Shown here piece by piece: positions 1 to 8,399 of a stretch of DNA of 64,000 bases. A model generated the notes under the pieces. It made no database searches and was not told the DNA's origin. It saw nothing but the letters and a program-made list of their open reading frames with translations. Both the position numbers and the translations under genes were made by a program. This DNA is from Acidovorax_G lacteus. Its GTDB lineage: Bacteria > Pseudomonadota > Gammaproteobacteria > Burkholderiales > Burkholderiaceae_C. How positions within the stretch are numbered: position 1 is the first letter of the stretch; every line of letters starts with the position of its first letter. Location of the stretch: the NCBI RefSeq assembly GCF_039540375.1, contig NZ_BAABEX010000004.1:62001-126000 (forward strand), given 5' to 3'.

Positions 1-936
1 GTGAGCTGGCTGCTCGGGGTGCTGCAGTCGGCATACGGTGGTGACCCGGGCTCTTTGCGCCTGGGGCCCTGGGTGGGGCTGTGGATGCTGGCCCTGCTGC
101 CCGCCGCGCTGGGCGGCATTGCCGAAGACATGACGCAGCGCCTGTCGGTGCGCTACCGGCTCGCGCTCACCGGGGCGTCGGCGGTGCTGGCGCTGTGGCT
201 GCTGGGGTTGCAATTGCCGCGCTTTGGCATCGAATGGCTGGATGCGCTGCTGGCCGCGGCCCCCTGGCTGGGCTGGGCGGTGGTGCTGCTGGCCGTGACC
301 GGCATGCCGCACGCCTTCAACATCATCGACGGCTACAACGGGCTGGCGGGCATGGTGGCGCTGATCGTCTGCCTGGCGCTGGCCCATGTGGCCTTGCAGG
401 TGGGCGACCGCGGGCTGGCGGCGCTGCTGGTGACCACCGCTGCGGCCACGGCGGGGTTTCTGGTGTGGAACTACCCGCGCGGCATGCTGTTTGCGGGCGA
501 TGGCGGGGCGTATGTCTGGGGCGTGGTGATTGCGCTGGCCAGCCTGTCGCTGGTGCAGCGCAACGGCGAGGTTTCGCCCTGGTTTCCGATGCTGCTGCTG
601 ATCTACCCGGTGTGGGAGACGGTGTTCTCCATCTACCGCAAGGCGGTGCGGGGCATTTCGCCCGGGGTGGCCGATGCGCTGCACTTTCACCAGCTGATCT
701 ACCGCCGCATCGTGCGCGGCGTGTTCCACGACGACGAGTCGCGCCGTCTGCTGATGCGCAACAACCGCACTTCGCCCTACCTGTGGGGCTTTACGCTGCT
801 GACGGTGGTGCCGGCGGTGCTGTTCTGGAACAACACCCTGGTGCTGATGGCGTTTTGTGCGCTGTTTGTGGTGAGCTACGTGACGGCCTACCTGGCGATC
901 GTGCGCTTCAAGGTGCCGGGCTGGCTGCGCCACTGA
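1..936 (+). CDS. WecA/MraY-type undecaprenyl-phosphate sugar-1-phosphate transferase, 5' partial
   Basis: Integral membrane enzyme of glycosyltransferase family 4, which moves a sugar-1-phosphate from a UDP-sugar to undecaprenyl phosphate to start O-antigen or capsule assembly. The family's catalytic signatures are visible: NIIDGYNGLAG near residue 107, GDGGAY near 166 and the His-containing loop HFHQLIYRR near 228, among about nine hydrophobic segments. The frame is open from base 1 and the visible protein (311 aa) lacks the first one or two membrane helices normally found before the DDxx region, so the real start very probably lies upstream of the window; the GTG at 1 is only the first in-frame codon. 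The true substrate sugar cannot be told from sequence. Confidence 0.8.
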   Translation: MSWLLGVLQSAYGGDPGSLRLGPWVGLWMLALLPAALGGIAEDMTQRLSVRYRLALTGASAVLALWLLGLQLPRFGIEWLDALLAAAPWLGWAVVLLAVTGMPHAFNIIDGYNGLAGMVALIVCLALAHVALQVGDRGLAALLVTTAAATAGFLVWNYPRGMLFAGDGGAYVWGVVIALASLSLVQRNGEVSPWFPMLLLIYPVWETVFSIYRKAVRGISPGVADALHFHQLIYRRIVRGVFHDDESRRLLMRNNRTSPYLWGFTLLTVVPAVLFWNNTLVLMAFCALFVVSYVTAYLAIVRFKVPGWLRH

Positions 937-1024
937 GCGGGCGGACGCCCTCGCGCCCGCAGGGCCTGCGGGATGCGGCACAATTTGCGGCACTTGGTTC
1001 TTCCACCTTTTTGGCCCGCTTTCC

Positions 1025-1915
1025 ATGACCGACACCCATTCGATTGCCCCGCGCGACAAGGCTGAGATCCTCGCGCAGGCGTTGCCCTACATCCGCAAGT
1101 TCCACGGCAAGACGCTGGTCATCAAGTACGGCGGCAACGCCATGACCGACCCGGCCCTGCAGGCCGACTTTGCCGAGGATGTGGTGTTGCTCAAGCTGGT
1201 GGGCATGAACCCGGTGGTGGTGCACGGGGGTGGCCCGCAGATTGAGACCGCGCTGAACCGCCTGGGCAAGAAGGGCGAGTTCATCCAGGGCATGCGCGTG
1301 ACCGACGCCGAGACCATGGAAGTGGTGGAATGGGTGCTGGCCGGCGAGGTGCAGCAGGACATCGTGGGCCTGATCAACCAGGCCGGCGGCAAGGCCGTGG
1401 GCCTGACGGGCCGCGACGGCGGCATGATCCGCGCCAAGAAGCTCAAGATGCTGGACAACAAGGACCCAAGCATCGAGCACGACGTGGGGCAGGTGGGCGA
1501 CATCGTCTCCATCGACCCGAGCGTGGTCAAGGCGCTGCAGGACGACGCGTTCATCCCGGTCATCAGCCCCATCGGCTTTGGCGAGGCCAACGAGAGCTAC
1601 AACATCAACGCCGACGTAGTGGCCAGCAAGCTGGCCACGGTGCTGCAGGCCGAAAAGCTGGTGCTGCTGACCAACACCCCCGGCGTGCTGGACAAGCAGG
1701 GCCAGCTGCTCACCGACCTGACGGCCCGCCGCATTGACGAGCTGTTTGCCGACGGCACCATCTCGGGCGGCATGCTGCCCAAGATTGCGGGCGCGCTGGA
1801 CGCGGCCAAGGCCGGGGTGAACGCCGTGCACATCATCGACGGCCGCGTGCCGCACGCAATGCTGCTCGAAATCCTGACGGACCAGGCCTACGGGACCATG
1901 ATCCGCTCGCACTGA
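1025..1915 (+). CDS. argB: Acetylglutamate kinase
   Basis: Phosphorylates N-acetyl-L-glutamate with ATP, the second step of arginine biosynthesis, in the cytoplasm. The 296-aa protein is the normal length for the amino-acid kinase family. It has the N-terminal phosphate-binding motif VIKYGGNAM, the VVHGGGPQI glycine loop and a C-terminal GGMLPKI motif that are typical of ArgB. No strong Shine-Dalgarno sequence precedes the ATG; a CACAAT box sits about 40 nt upstream. It is followed by a two-component pair and slmA on the same strand; argB close to slmA is a familiar arrangement in Burkholderiales. Nothing looks broken. Confidence 0.95.
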   Translation: MTDTHSIAPRDKAEILAQALPYIRKFHGKTLVIKYGGNAMTDPALQADFAEDVVLLKLVGMNPVVVHGGGPQIETALNRLGKKGEFIQGMRVTDAETMEVVEWVLAGEVQQDIVGLINQAGGKAVGLTGRDGGMIRAKKLKMLDNKDPSIEHDVGQVGDIVSIDPSVVKALQDDAFIPVISPIGFGEANESYNINADVVASKLATVLQAEKLVLLTNTPGVLDKQGQLLTDLTARRIDELFADGTISGGMLPKIAGALDAAKAGVNAVHIIDGRVPHAMLLEILTDQAYGTMIRSH

Positions 1916-1935
1916 TCGCTACCCATGGAGCACCC

Positions 1936-2628
1936 ATGCGCCTGCTGTTGGTCGAAGACGATGTGATGCTGGCCAGCGGCATCAAGCTCGGCCTGTCGGA
2001 CGCCGGGTATGCGGTCGATTGGGTGGGCAGCGGCGAGCGTGCCGAAGAAGTGCTGCGCACCGAATCGTTCGACGCCGCGATCATTGACATTGGCCTGCCG
2101 CTGATGGACGGGCTGGAGCTCACCCGCCGCCTGCGCCGCCCCGACATGGCCAACCCGTCCATGCCGGTGCTGATCTTGACGGCCCGCGACGCGCTGCACG
2201 ACCGCGTGCAGGGCCTGGACCTCGGGGCCGACGACTACATGGTCAAGCCTTACGAGCTGCCCGAGCTGCTGGCCCGGCTGCGCGCGCTCTTGCGCCGCTC
2301 GCAGGCGGCCACGTCGGCGGTGCTGAGCTTCGGGCCGCTGGAGCTCGACACCGCAGGCCGCCGTGCCAGCGTGCGCACCCCGGCGGGCCCTCAGGCCATC
2401 GACCTTGGCCCGCGCGAGTGGACGGTGCTCGAATACCTGCTGATCCACGCGCCCAAACCGGCCAGCAAAGACAAACTGCTGCAAGCCCTGACCGGCTGGG
2501 ACAAGGAGATCACGCCCAACGCGGTCGAGGTGTACGTGTCGCGCCTGCGTGGCAAGCTCGAACCCCATGGCGTGGCGCTGCGGTCCATCCGCGGCTTTGG
2601 CTACCGCCTGGAGCTGCAGGCGCCCTAG
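1936..2628 (+). CDS. OmpR/PhoB-family response regulator
   Basis: Two-component response regulator of 230 aa. The receiver domain (residues 1-115) has the acidic pair D8/D9, the phosphoacceptor D51 in IIDIGLP, T82 and K104. A winged-helix DNA-binding domain follows (about 130-227), ending in the usual VYVSRLRGKL recognition-helix region. It lies 75 nt before the histidine kinase gene at 2704 and is almost certainly its partner. The pair resembles the QseB/TctD group, which in relatives controls metabolite uptake or envelope genes, but the target here is unknown. The start follows argB after 20 nt with a weak GGAG-like site. Confidence 0.93.
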   Translation: MRLLLVEDDVMLASGIKLGLSDAGYAVDWVGSGERAEEVLRTESFDAAIIDIGLPLMDGLELTRRLRRPDMANPSMPVLILTARDALHDRVQGLDLGADDYMVKPYELPELLARLRALLRRSQAATSAVLSFGPLELDTAGRRASVRTPAGPQAIDLGPREWTVLEYLLIHAPKPASKDKLLQALTGWDKEITPNAVEVYVSRLRGKLEPHGVALRSIRGFGYRLELQAP

Positions 2629-2703
2629 GCGCCTGGCCCTTACCGGCTCGCACGGCGTCCTGGTTCTCCTGCATCCCTCGCCTGGCCCGACGCCCGCTCT
2701 GCC

Positions 2704-4248
2704 ATGTCGGCCCCTCCGCCTGCAGCCACCCCCTCAGCGCCCGCCACGTCCGCGCCCGACCGCTTCCACTGGCGGCAGCCCGGGCTGCGGGCCATGACGG
2801 CCGACCTGCGCAACCGACTGCTGCTCATGCTGGTGGTGCCGCTGTGCCTGCTGGCGCTGGTGGCGGTGGCCATCGACTACCGCTCGGCCGACGAAGCGGC
2901 CAGCCAGCACGACCAGCGCCTGCTGCGCCTGCTGCCCGCGCTGGCCGACTCGGTGCTGGCCCCGCCGCTGCGCGAGAACGAAGCCCCGCCGCTGCTGCTG
3001 GCCCCGCCGATCGAGGACTTTTTGCGCACCAACCCCGGCTACTCGGCCTACAGCGTGCGCGACACCAATGGCAAGCTGCTGCTCGGCGAGCCCTGGCTGC
3101 ACAACTTCGTGCCCACCACCCAGGTGCCTGAATTCCACAGCGTCGAGTTTGGCGGTGTCACATACCGCGTGGCCGTGCAGCGTGGCCGTACGGGCGCCGG
3201 GGAACTGGTGGTGGCGCTGGCCGACGGCTCGGACCCCCGCCAGCAGTGGGCGCAGCAGCTGCTGCTGCGCGTGCTGCTGCCCAACCTGATCCTGGTGGCC
3301 GCGGCGGCGCTGGCCATCCACTGGGCGGTGGGGCGGGCCTTCCGGCCGCTGGTGGAGCTGGCCGAGGCCGTGGAGCACCGCTCGCCCCGCGACCTGAGCC
3401 CCATCGACGAGGCCACCTCGCCCGCCGAGGTGCGCCCGCTCGTGCAGTCGCTCAACCGGCTGTTTGCACTCGTCAACGCCCAGGCCGAAGGGCAGCGCCG
3501 CTTTGTGGCCGATGCCGCGCACCAGCTGCGCACCCCGTTGGCCGGCCTGCAGGCGCAGGTGGAAGCCTGGGCCATGATGGCCAAGGCCTCCAAGCCCGCA
3601 CCGCGGCCTGGTGCTACAGGTTTGGAGTCAAAACCGGCTCTGGCCCAGCAAAGTAGACCACAAGGTGCTATCGTTTTGGGAGCGGATCAGATCGAGAAGC
3701 TGCGCAACGCCACGCGCCGCACCTCGCAGCTGGCGCACCAGCTGCTGGCGCTGTCGCGGGCCGACGCGCGCAGTCTGGACGCCCAGCCCCCGCAGCGCGT
3801 GGACCTCAAAGACCTGTGCGAAACCCTGCTCGAAACCTTTCTGGACCCGGCCACGGGCAAGGGGCTGGACCTGGGGCTGGAGGTGGACCCCGTGCATGTC
3901 ACCGGCCACGGCTGGTTGCTGCGCGAGCTGCTGTCCAACCTGGTGGACAACGCCATCAAGTACACCCCGGCCGGCGGCGTGGTCACCATCCGCTGCGGGC
4001 TGCGCCCAGGGCGTGCAGGCCCGCCGCGGGTGTTTCTGCAGGTCGAGGACGACGGCCCTGGCGTGCCCGAGGCCGAGCGCAGCCGCGTGATGCAGCGCTT
4101 CTACCGTGTGCCTGGCACGGTGGGCGAGGGCACAGGTCTGGGCCTGGCCATTGCCGACGAGATTGCGCGCGTGCACCGCGCATCGCTCACGCTGGGCACG
4201 GGCGTGCACGGGCGCGGGCTCGTGGTCACGGTCACGTTCCCCACCTGA
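2704..4248 (+). CDS. TctE-like sensor histidine kinase with an in-frame insertion
   Basis: Inner-membrane sensor kinase of 514 aa, partner of the response regulator just upstream. Layout: low-complexity N-terminus, first membrane helix near residues 38-58, a periplasmic 2CSK-like sensor region (about 60-185), second helix near 195-215, a HAMP-like segment, the H-box DAAHQLRTPL with phosphoacceptor H273, and a HATPase domain with NLVDNAIKYTP, DDGPGVP and GTGLGLAIA. Between the two dimerisation helices (about residues 296-330) there is an extra stretch rich in Ala, Lys, Pro and Gln that the family normally lacks. It matches a degenerate copy of the hairpin repeat found between genes in this window (see 3612-3690). 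The frame is kept, so the protein may still work. Several in-frame ATGs exist; the first is used. Confidence 0.88.
   Translation: MSAPPPAATPSAPATSAPDRFHWRQPGLRAMTADLRNRLLLMLVVPLCLLALVAVAIDYRSADEAASQHDQRLLRLLPALADSVLAPPLRENEAPPLLLAPPIEDFLRTNPGYSAYSVRDTNGKLLLGEPWLHNFVPTTQVPEFHSVEFGGVTYRVAVQRGRTGAGELVVALADGSDPRQQWAQQLLLRVLLPNLILVAAAALAIHWAVGRAFRPLVELAEAVEHRSPRDLSPIDEATSPAEVRPLVQSLNRLFALVNAQAEGQRRFVADAAHQLRTPLAGLQAQVEAWAMMAKASKPAPRPGATGLESKPALAQQSRPQGAIVLGADQIEKLRNATRRTSQLAHQLLALSRADARSLDAQPPQRVDLKDLCETLLETFLDPATGKGLDLGLEVDPVHVTGHGWLLRELLSNLVDNAIKYTPAGGVVTIRCGLRPGRAGPPRVFLQVEDDGPGVPEAERSRVMQRFYRVPGTVGEGTGLGLAIADEIARVHRASLTLGTGVHGRGLVVTVTFPT
3612..3690 (+). repeat. Degenerate interspersed hairpin repeat inside the kinase gene
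   Basis: AT-richer stretch inside the histidine kinase gene. It begins near CTACAGGTTTGGAGTCAAAA and ends GCTATCGTTTTGGGAGC, resembling the GCTATC-AAAA...TTTTGATAGC flanks of the intergenic repeats at 17707, 22492, 41853 and 62201. The surrounding codons are much more GC-rich, which makes the insertion stand out. It adds about 30 residues to the protein without a frameshift. Similarity was judged by eye. Confidence 0.45.
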
Positions 4249-4394
4249 GCGCGGGGCCTGTCGGGCCGGGCGTCGGGTCGCATGGACAGGCGGCAGCGCA
4301 GGGCAGGGGGTGTGCGAGAATTTTGCGCAGTCCGAGCTCCGGGTGCCGCCCGCTGCGCGCGCCCCTTTCGGCCCTTGTGCAACCCCCACCCGCC

Positions 4395-5063
4395 ATGTCC
4401 GACACCTTGCCTGACACCCCGGCCGCGCCCGATGGCCCCGCCCCCGAGGCCGCGCGCAAACGCCCGCGGCCCGGCGAGCGGCGCACCCAGATCCTGCAGA
4501 CACTGGCACAAATGCTCGAAGCCCCCGGGGCCGAGCGCATCACCACCGCGGCGCTGGCCGCACAGCTGGAGGTGAGCGAGGCCGCGCTGTACCGCCACTT
4601 TGCGAGCAAGGCGCAGATGTTCGAGGCGTTGCTGGATTTCATCGAGCAATCGGTCTGGGGCCTGGTGCAGCAGATCACGCAGCGCCCCGAGGGCGATGCC
4701 GCTGAGGCGCTGGATGCTGATCAGGGCGCACGCCAGGCGGCCCGCGTGGTGGCGGTGCTGTTGCAGTTTGGCGAGCGCAACCCCGGCATGGTGCGCGTGA
4801 TGGTCGGCGACGCCCTGCTGCTGGAGCACGAACGCCTGCAGCAGCGCATGACGCAGTTCTTTGACCGCATCGAATCCGTGCTGCGCCAGTGCCTGCGGCC
4901 GGTGGTGGTGGCCCAGGGCTCGGCCGCACCCACTGTGGATGCCCAGGTGGCGGCGGGCACCTTGGCCGCTTTCGCCCAGGGGCGGCTGTTGCGTTTTGTG
5001 CGATCGGGCTTTCGCCGCCTGCCCACCGAGCAACTCGACGCCTGCCTGGCGCGCCTGCTGTAA
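4395..5063 (+). CDS. slmA: Nucleoid occlusion factor SlmA (TetR family)
   Basis: TetR-type DNA-binding protein (222 aa) that in other bacteria binds SBS sites on the chromosome and blocks FtsZ ring assembly over the nucleoid. The helix-turn-helix region ERITTAALAAQLEVSEAALYRHFASK (two parts: residues about 53-70 and 71-80) closely follows the SlmA pattern, and MFEALLDFIEQ after it is also SlmA-like. The ATG at 4395 is chosen because a longer reading frame upstream runs through the kinase gene. Position near argB agrees with slmA in related genera. Family identity is firm; the division role is carried over from E. coli. Confidence 0.85.
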   Translation: MSDTLPDTPAAPDGPAPEAARKRPRPGERRTQILQTLAQMLEAPGAERITTAALAAQLEVSEAALYRHFASKAQMFEALLDFIEQSVWGLVQQITQRPEGDAAEALDADQGARQAARVVAVLLQFGERNPGMVRVMVGDALLLEHERLQQRMTQFFDRIESVLRQCLRPVVVAQGSAAPTVDAQVAAGTLAAFAQGRLLRFVRSGFRRLPTEQLDACLARLL

Positions 5064-5220
5064 GCCGCGCGCCGCGCGCGGGTGAGCGGCGGCCCGGCCG
5101 CGGGTGCGCTCTGGCATGCCACCTGGCTGCGGCGCCCGGCGGCAGTGCTGCACTGCAAAATCCGTTTGGGGGTCGCTCCCTATTCTTGTGGGGGCTTTTG
5201 GCCCCTTGGGCAAATTGCTG

Positions 5221-5250
5221 CAAAATAAAACGAACGTTCGTTTTTATTTG
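5221..5250. promoter_or_regulatory. Palindromic operator before the TetR regulator gene
   Basis: A 30-bp near-perfect palindrome centred between 5235 and 5236, with core AACGAACGTTCGTT and AT-rich arms; only two of fifteen pairs fail. It ends 3 nt before the start codon at 5254. An AACGAACGTTCGTT-like core is a common form of TetR/FadR-type operator, so autoregulation of the regulator below and probably of the whole beta-oxidation operon is the simplest reading. Confidence 0.7.
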
Positions 5251-5253
5251 CGC

Positions 5254-5961
5254 ATGCCCGCCACCACCGAAAACCGCTCCGCCACCCGTGCGCCGCGCGC
5301 CCGCGCCGCCAGTGGCCGTGCGCTGCAAAAAGGCCAGCAGACCAAGGCCGCCATTGTCGAGGCGGCGCTGGGCCTGGCCACGCACATCGGGCTCGAAGGC
5401 CTGTCCATCGGGGCGCTGGCCGACGTCACGGGCATGAGCAAGTCGGGCGTGTTCGCCCATTTCGGCTCGCGCGAGGAACTGCAGATCTCGGTGATCCGCG
5501 AGTACCACACCCGCTTCGAGCAGGAAGTTTTCTACCCCGCCATGACCGCGCCGCGCGGCGTGGCCCGCCTGCGCGCGCTGTTCGACAACTGGATGAAGCG
5601 CACTTCGATTGAAATCGACTCGGGCTGCATCTACATCAGCGGCGCGGTGGAGTTCGACGACCGCACCGGCCCGGTGCGCGATGCGCTGGCCAGTTCGGTC
5701 CTGACCTGGCATGCCGCCATGCGGCGTGCCATCCAGCAGTGCAAGGAGCGCGGCGAACTGCGCGCCGACGTGGACGAAGAGCAGATGCTCTTCGAGATCC
5801 ACGGCCTCATCCTGGCCCTGCACTACGAAGCCCGTTTCCTGCAAAACCCTGGCTCGCTCCAGCGCGCCGTGACGGGCTTTCACAACATCCTGGCCCGCTA
5901 CAGCACCTCGGATGCGTCTGCGGCCAACCCTGTTCCAACCCCAACCCGTACCAAGGAGTAA
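5254..5961 (+). CDS. TetR/AcrR-family regulator of the beta-oxidation operon
   Basis: DNA-binding repressor, 235 aa from the ATG at 5254. The N-terminal helix-turn-helix lies around residues 30-75 (SIGALADVTGMSKSGVFAHF), followed by a ligand-binding helical domain. The frame extends further upstream, but residues there would be encoded by the palindrome and are not family-like, so 5254 is the better start. The gene ends 4 nt before the start of the acyl-CoA dehydrogenase gene, and six more fatty-acid genes follow. By position it is probably an acyl-CoA-responsive regulator of this operon, like FadR/PsrA types. The effector is not known. No good Shine-Dalgarno site is seen; the operator occupies that position. 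Confidence 0.85.
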   Translation: MPATTENRSATRAPRARAASGRALQKGQQTKAAIVEAALGLATHIGLEGLSIGALADVTGMSKSGVFAHFGSREELQISVIREYHTRFEQEVFYPAMTAPRGVARLRALFDNWMKRTSIEIDSGCIYISGAVEFDDRTGPVRDALASSVLTWHAAMRRAIQQCKERGELRADVDEEQMLFEIHGLILALHYEARFLQNPGSLQRAVTGFHNILARYSTSDASAANPVPTPTRTKE

Positions 5962-5965
5962 ACCC

Positions 5966-7762
5966 ATGCCCACCTATACGCCGCCGCTGCGCGACATGCA
6001 GTTCGTCATGCACGAAGTGCTGAACGTGGCCGATGAGTACAAAGCCCTGCCGGCCCATGCCGAGGTGGATGTGGACACCATCAACGCCGTGCTTGAAGAG
6101 GGCGGCAAGTTCGCCGCCGAGGTGGCCTTCCCGCTGAACATCTCGGGCGACACCGAGGGCTGCAAGCTCGACAAGACCACGCACGAGGTCAAGACGCCCA
6201 CGGGGTTCAAGGACGCCTATGCCAAGTACGTCGAAGGGGGCTGGCCCGCACTGTCGTGCGATCCGGAGTACGGCGGTCAGGGTCTGCCTTTTGTGGTCAA
6301 CCAGTGCTTCTATGAAATGCTGAACTCGGCCAACCAGGCCTGGACCATGTACCCCGGCCTGAGCCACGGCGCCTATGAGTGCCTGCACGCCCACGGTACC
6401 GACGAGCAGAAGAAGCTGTACCTGCCCAAGCTGACCAGCGGCGAGTGGACCGGCACCATGTGCCTGACCGAGCCCCACTGCGGCACCGACCTGGGCATGC
6501 TGCGCACCAAGGCTGAGCCGCAGGCCGACGGCACCTACAAGCTCACCGGCCAGAAGATCTTCATCAGCGCCGGTGAACACGACATGGCCGCCAACATCGT
6601 GCACCTGGTGCTGGCCCGCCTGCCCGACGCGCCTCCCGGCAGCAAGGGCATCAGCCTGTTCATCGTGCCCAAGTTCCATGTGAAGGCCGACGGCTCCGTG
6701 GGCGAGCGCAACCCGATCTACTGCGGTGGCCTGGAGCACAAGATGGGCATCCACGGCAACGCCACCTGCCAGATGATTCTGGACGGCGCCGTGGGCACGC
6801 TGGTGGGCCAGCCGCACAAGGGCCTGGCCGCGATGTTCGTGATGATGAACGCCGCCCGCCTGGGCGTGGGCAACCAGTCGCTGGGCCTGACCGAAGTCGC
6901 CTACCAGAACGCCCTGGCCTACGCCAAGGACCGCCTGCAGATGCGCAGCCTCTCGGGCACCAAGGCCAAGGACAAGCCGGCCGACCCGATCATCGTGCAC
7001 CCCGACGTGCGCAAGATGCTGCTGACCGCCAAGGCCTACGCCGAAGGCGGCCGCGCCCTGGCCTGCTACTGCGCGCTGCTGCTGGACAAGGAACTCAACC
7101 ACCCCGACGAGAAGGTGCGCAAGGACTCGGCCGAACTGCTGGCCCTGCTCACGCCCATCGTCAAGGCCTTCATCACCGACAACGGCTGGCAGGCCACCAT
7201 GATGTGCCAGCAGGTCTTCGGCGGCCACGGCTTCATCAAGGAATGGGGCATGGAGCAGTTCGTGCGCGACGCGCGCATCAACATGATCTATGAAGGCACC
7301 AACACCATCCAGTCGCTGGATCTGCTGGGCCGCAAGATCCTGGGCAACAACGGCGCAACGCTCAAGAAGTTCGGCAAGCTGGTGGGCCAGCTGGTCGAAG
7401 AAGAAGGCGTGAACGAGAAGATGGCCGAGTTCATCAATCCGGTGGCCATGCTGGCTGACCAGATGACCAAGTTCACGACCGAGATCGGCTTCAAGGGCAT
7501 GCAAAACCCCGACGAAGTGGGCGCCGCTGCGGTGGACTACCTGCGCGTGGCCGGCCACCTGGTGTTCGGTTACTTCTTCGCCCGCATGGCCCAGGTGGCC
7601 CTGCGCCAGATCGCGGCCGGCAGCACCGACCCGTTCTACCAGGCCAAGCTGCAGACCGCGCGCTTCTACTTCGCCAAGCTCTTCCCTGAAGTGCAGACGC
7701 TGATGCGCACCGCCCGCTCCGGCAGCAAGGTGCTGATGGACACCGAATTGGCCCTGGCCTGA
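5966..7762 (+). CDS. Acyl-CoA dehydrogenase (FadE/DmdC-like, long form)
   Basis: FAD enzyme that makes the trans-2 double bond in acyl-CoA, first step of beta-oxidation. The protein is 598 aa, the size of the long class that carries an extra C-terminal domain. Visible motifs: MCLTEPHCGTDLG (substrate and flavin binding, near residue 165), TYKLTGQKIFISAGEHD, and QVFGGHGFIKEWGMEQ with YEGTNTIQ near 410-450, where the catalytic Glu lies in this group. An AAGGAG site at 5953 fixes the ATG at 5966. It is the first enzyme gene after the TetR regulator. The chain length or methylmercaptopropionyl specificity cannot be decided from sequence. Confidence 0.92.
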   Translation: MPTYTPPLRDMQFVMHEVLNVADEYKALPAHAEVDVDTINAVLEEGGKFAAEVAFPLNISGDTEGCKLDKTTHEVKTPTGFKDAYAKYVEGGWPALSCDPEYGGQGLPFVVNQCFYEMLNSANQAWTMYPGLSHGAYECLHAHGTDEQKKLYLPKLTSGEWTGTMCLTEPHCGTDLGMLRTKAEPQADGTYKLTGQKIFISAGEHDMAANIVHLVLARLPDAPPGSKGISLFIVPKFHVKADGSVGERNPIYCGGLEHKMGIHGNATCQMILDGAVGTLVGQPHKGLAAMFVMMNAARLGVGNQSLGLTEVAYQNALAYAKDRLQMRSLSGTKAKDKPADPIIVHPDVRKMLLTAKAYAEGGRALACYCALLLDKELNHPDEKVRKDSAELLALLTPIVKAFITDNGWQATMMCQQVFGGHGFIKEWGMEQFVRDARINMIYEGTNTIQSLDLLGRKILGNNGATLKKFGKLVGQLVEEEGVNEKMAEFINPVAMLADQMTKFTTEIGFKGMQNPDEVGAAAVDYLRVAGHLVFGYFFARMAQVALRQIAAGSTDPFYQAKLQTARFYFAKLFPEVQTLMRTARSGSKVLMDTELALA

Positions 7763-7844
7763 TGCCCGCGCGGGGCGGCGCCTTGGCGCAGCCCCGCACG
7801 GTGCCCCGCTTTCTGTCTGCCTGACATTCTTTCAGGAGGTTCCC

Positions 7845-8282
7845 ATGAAACAGATGCTGGCCAGCCTGGTGCTGGGCGGGGTGGCGGCTTCGGCCGCGGC
7901 GAACACCACGCCCGAAGGCCTGTGGCGCAATGTGGACGACAAGACCGGTGAGGCCAAGGCCGAGATCCGCATCCGCGACGCGGGCGGCGGCCTGTTGAAC
8001 GGCGTGCTCGAACGGCGGCTGACCGCCAACGCCAAGCCCGACGAGGTCTGCACCGAATGCTCGGACGACCGCAAGGGCAAGCCGCTGCTGGGCCTGGAGA
8101 TCATCCGCGGCGCCAAGAAGGCCGACGGCAAGGACGTGTGGGAAGGCGGCAAGATTCTCGACCCAGAGAACGGCCGCAACTACAGTCTGCGCCTCACGCC
8201 CATCGAGGGCGGCAAGAAACTCGAAGTCCGGGGCTCGATCGGTCCCTTTGGCCGCACGCAGACCTGGGTGCGCGTGCAGTAA
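7845..8282 (+). CDS. Exported DUF2147 protein
   Basis: Small protein of 145 aa with a short N-terminal signal peptide (cleavage after about residue 19, ASAAANT). The mature part is a DUF2147 domain: GLWRNVDDKTGEAKAEI near the start and WEGGKILDPENGRNY in the middle, likely a periplasmic beta-barrel or lipocalin-like fold. A strong AGGAGGT site sits just before the ATG. It lies between the acyl-CoA dehydrogenase and the multifunctional beta-oxidation gene, so it may be co-expressed with fatty-acid breakdown. No function is established for the family. Confidence 0.85.
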   Translation: MKQMLASLVLGGVAASAAANTTPEGLWRNVDDKTGEAKAEIRIRDAGGGLLNGVLERRLTANAKPDEVCTECSDDRKGKPLLGLEIIRGAKKADGKDVWEGGKILDPENGRNYSLRLTPIEGGKKLEVRGSIGPFGRTQTWVRVQ

Positions 8283-8306
8283 ACCCGCGCCCCCCATCCA
8301 TCCACC

Positions 8307-8380
8307 CCGTTCGCCCTGAGCTTGTCGAAGGGCTTCGAACCCACACCTCGCCACGGCTTCGACAAGCTCAGCCCGAACGG
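8307..8380. repeat. Inverted CCGTTCG...CTTCGACAAG intergenic repeat
   Basis: Two arms of about 24 nt, CCGTTCGCCCTGAGCTTGTC- and -GACAAGCTCAGCCCGAACGG, form a long hairpin with a 26-nt loop and only two mismatched pairs. A second element of the same type is at 21444-21503. It separates the DUF2147 gene from the fadB-like gene and ends 19 nt before the latter's ATG, so it could affect message stability or translation there. It looks like a REP-type element. Confidence 0.8.
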
Positions 8381-8399
8381 ATTGAACCTACACACATCC

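Noticed and set aside
7764..7815. GC-rich dyad after the acyl-CoA dehydrogenase gene as a terminator
   Set aside because: The stem is imperfect and not followed by a T run; downstream genes are likely on the same message.
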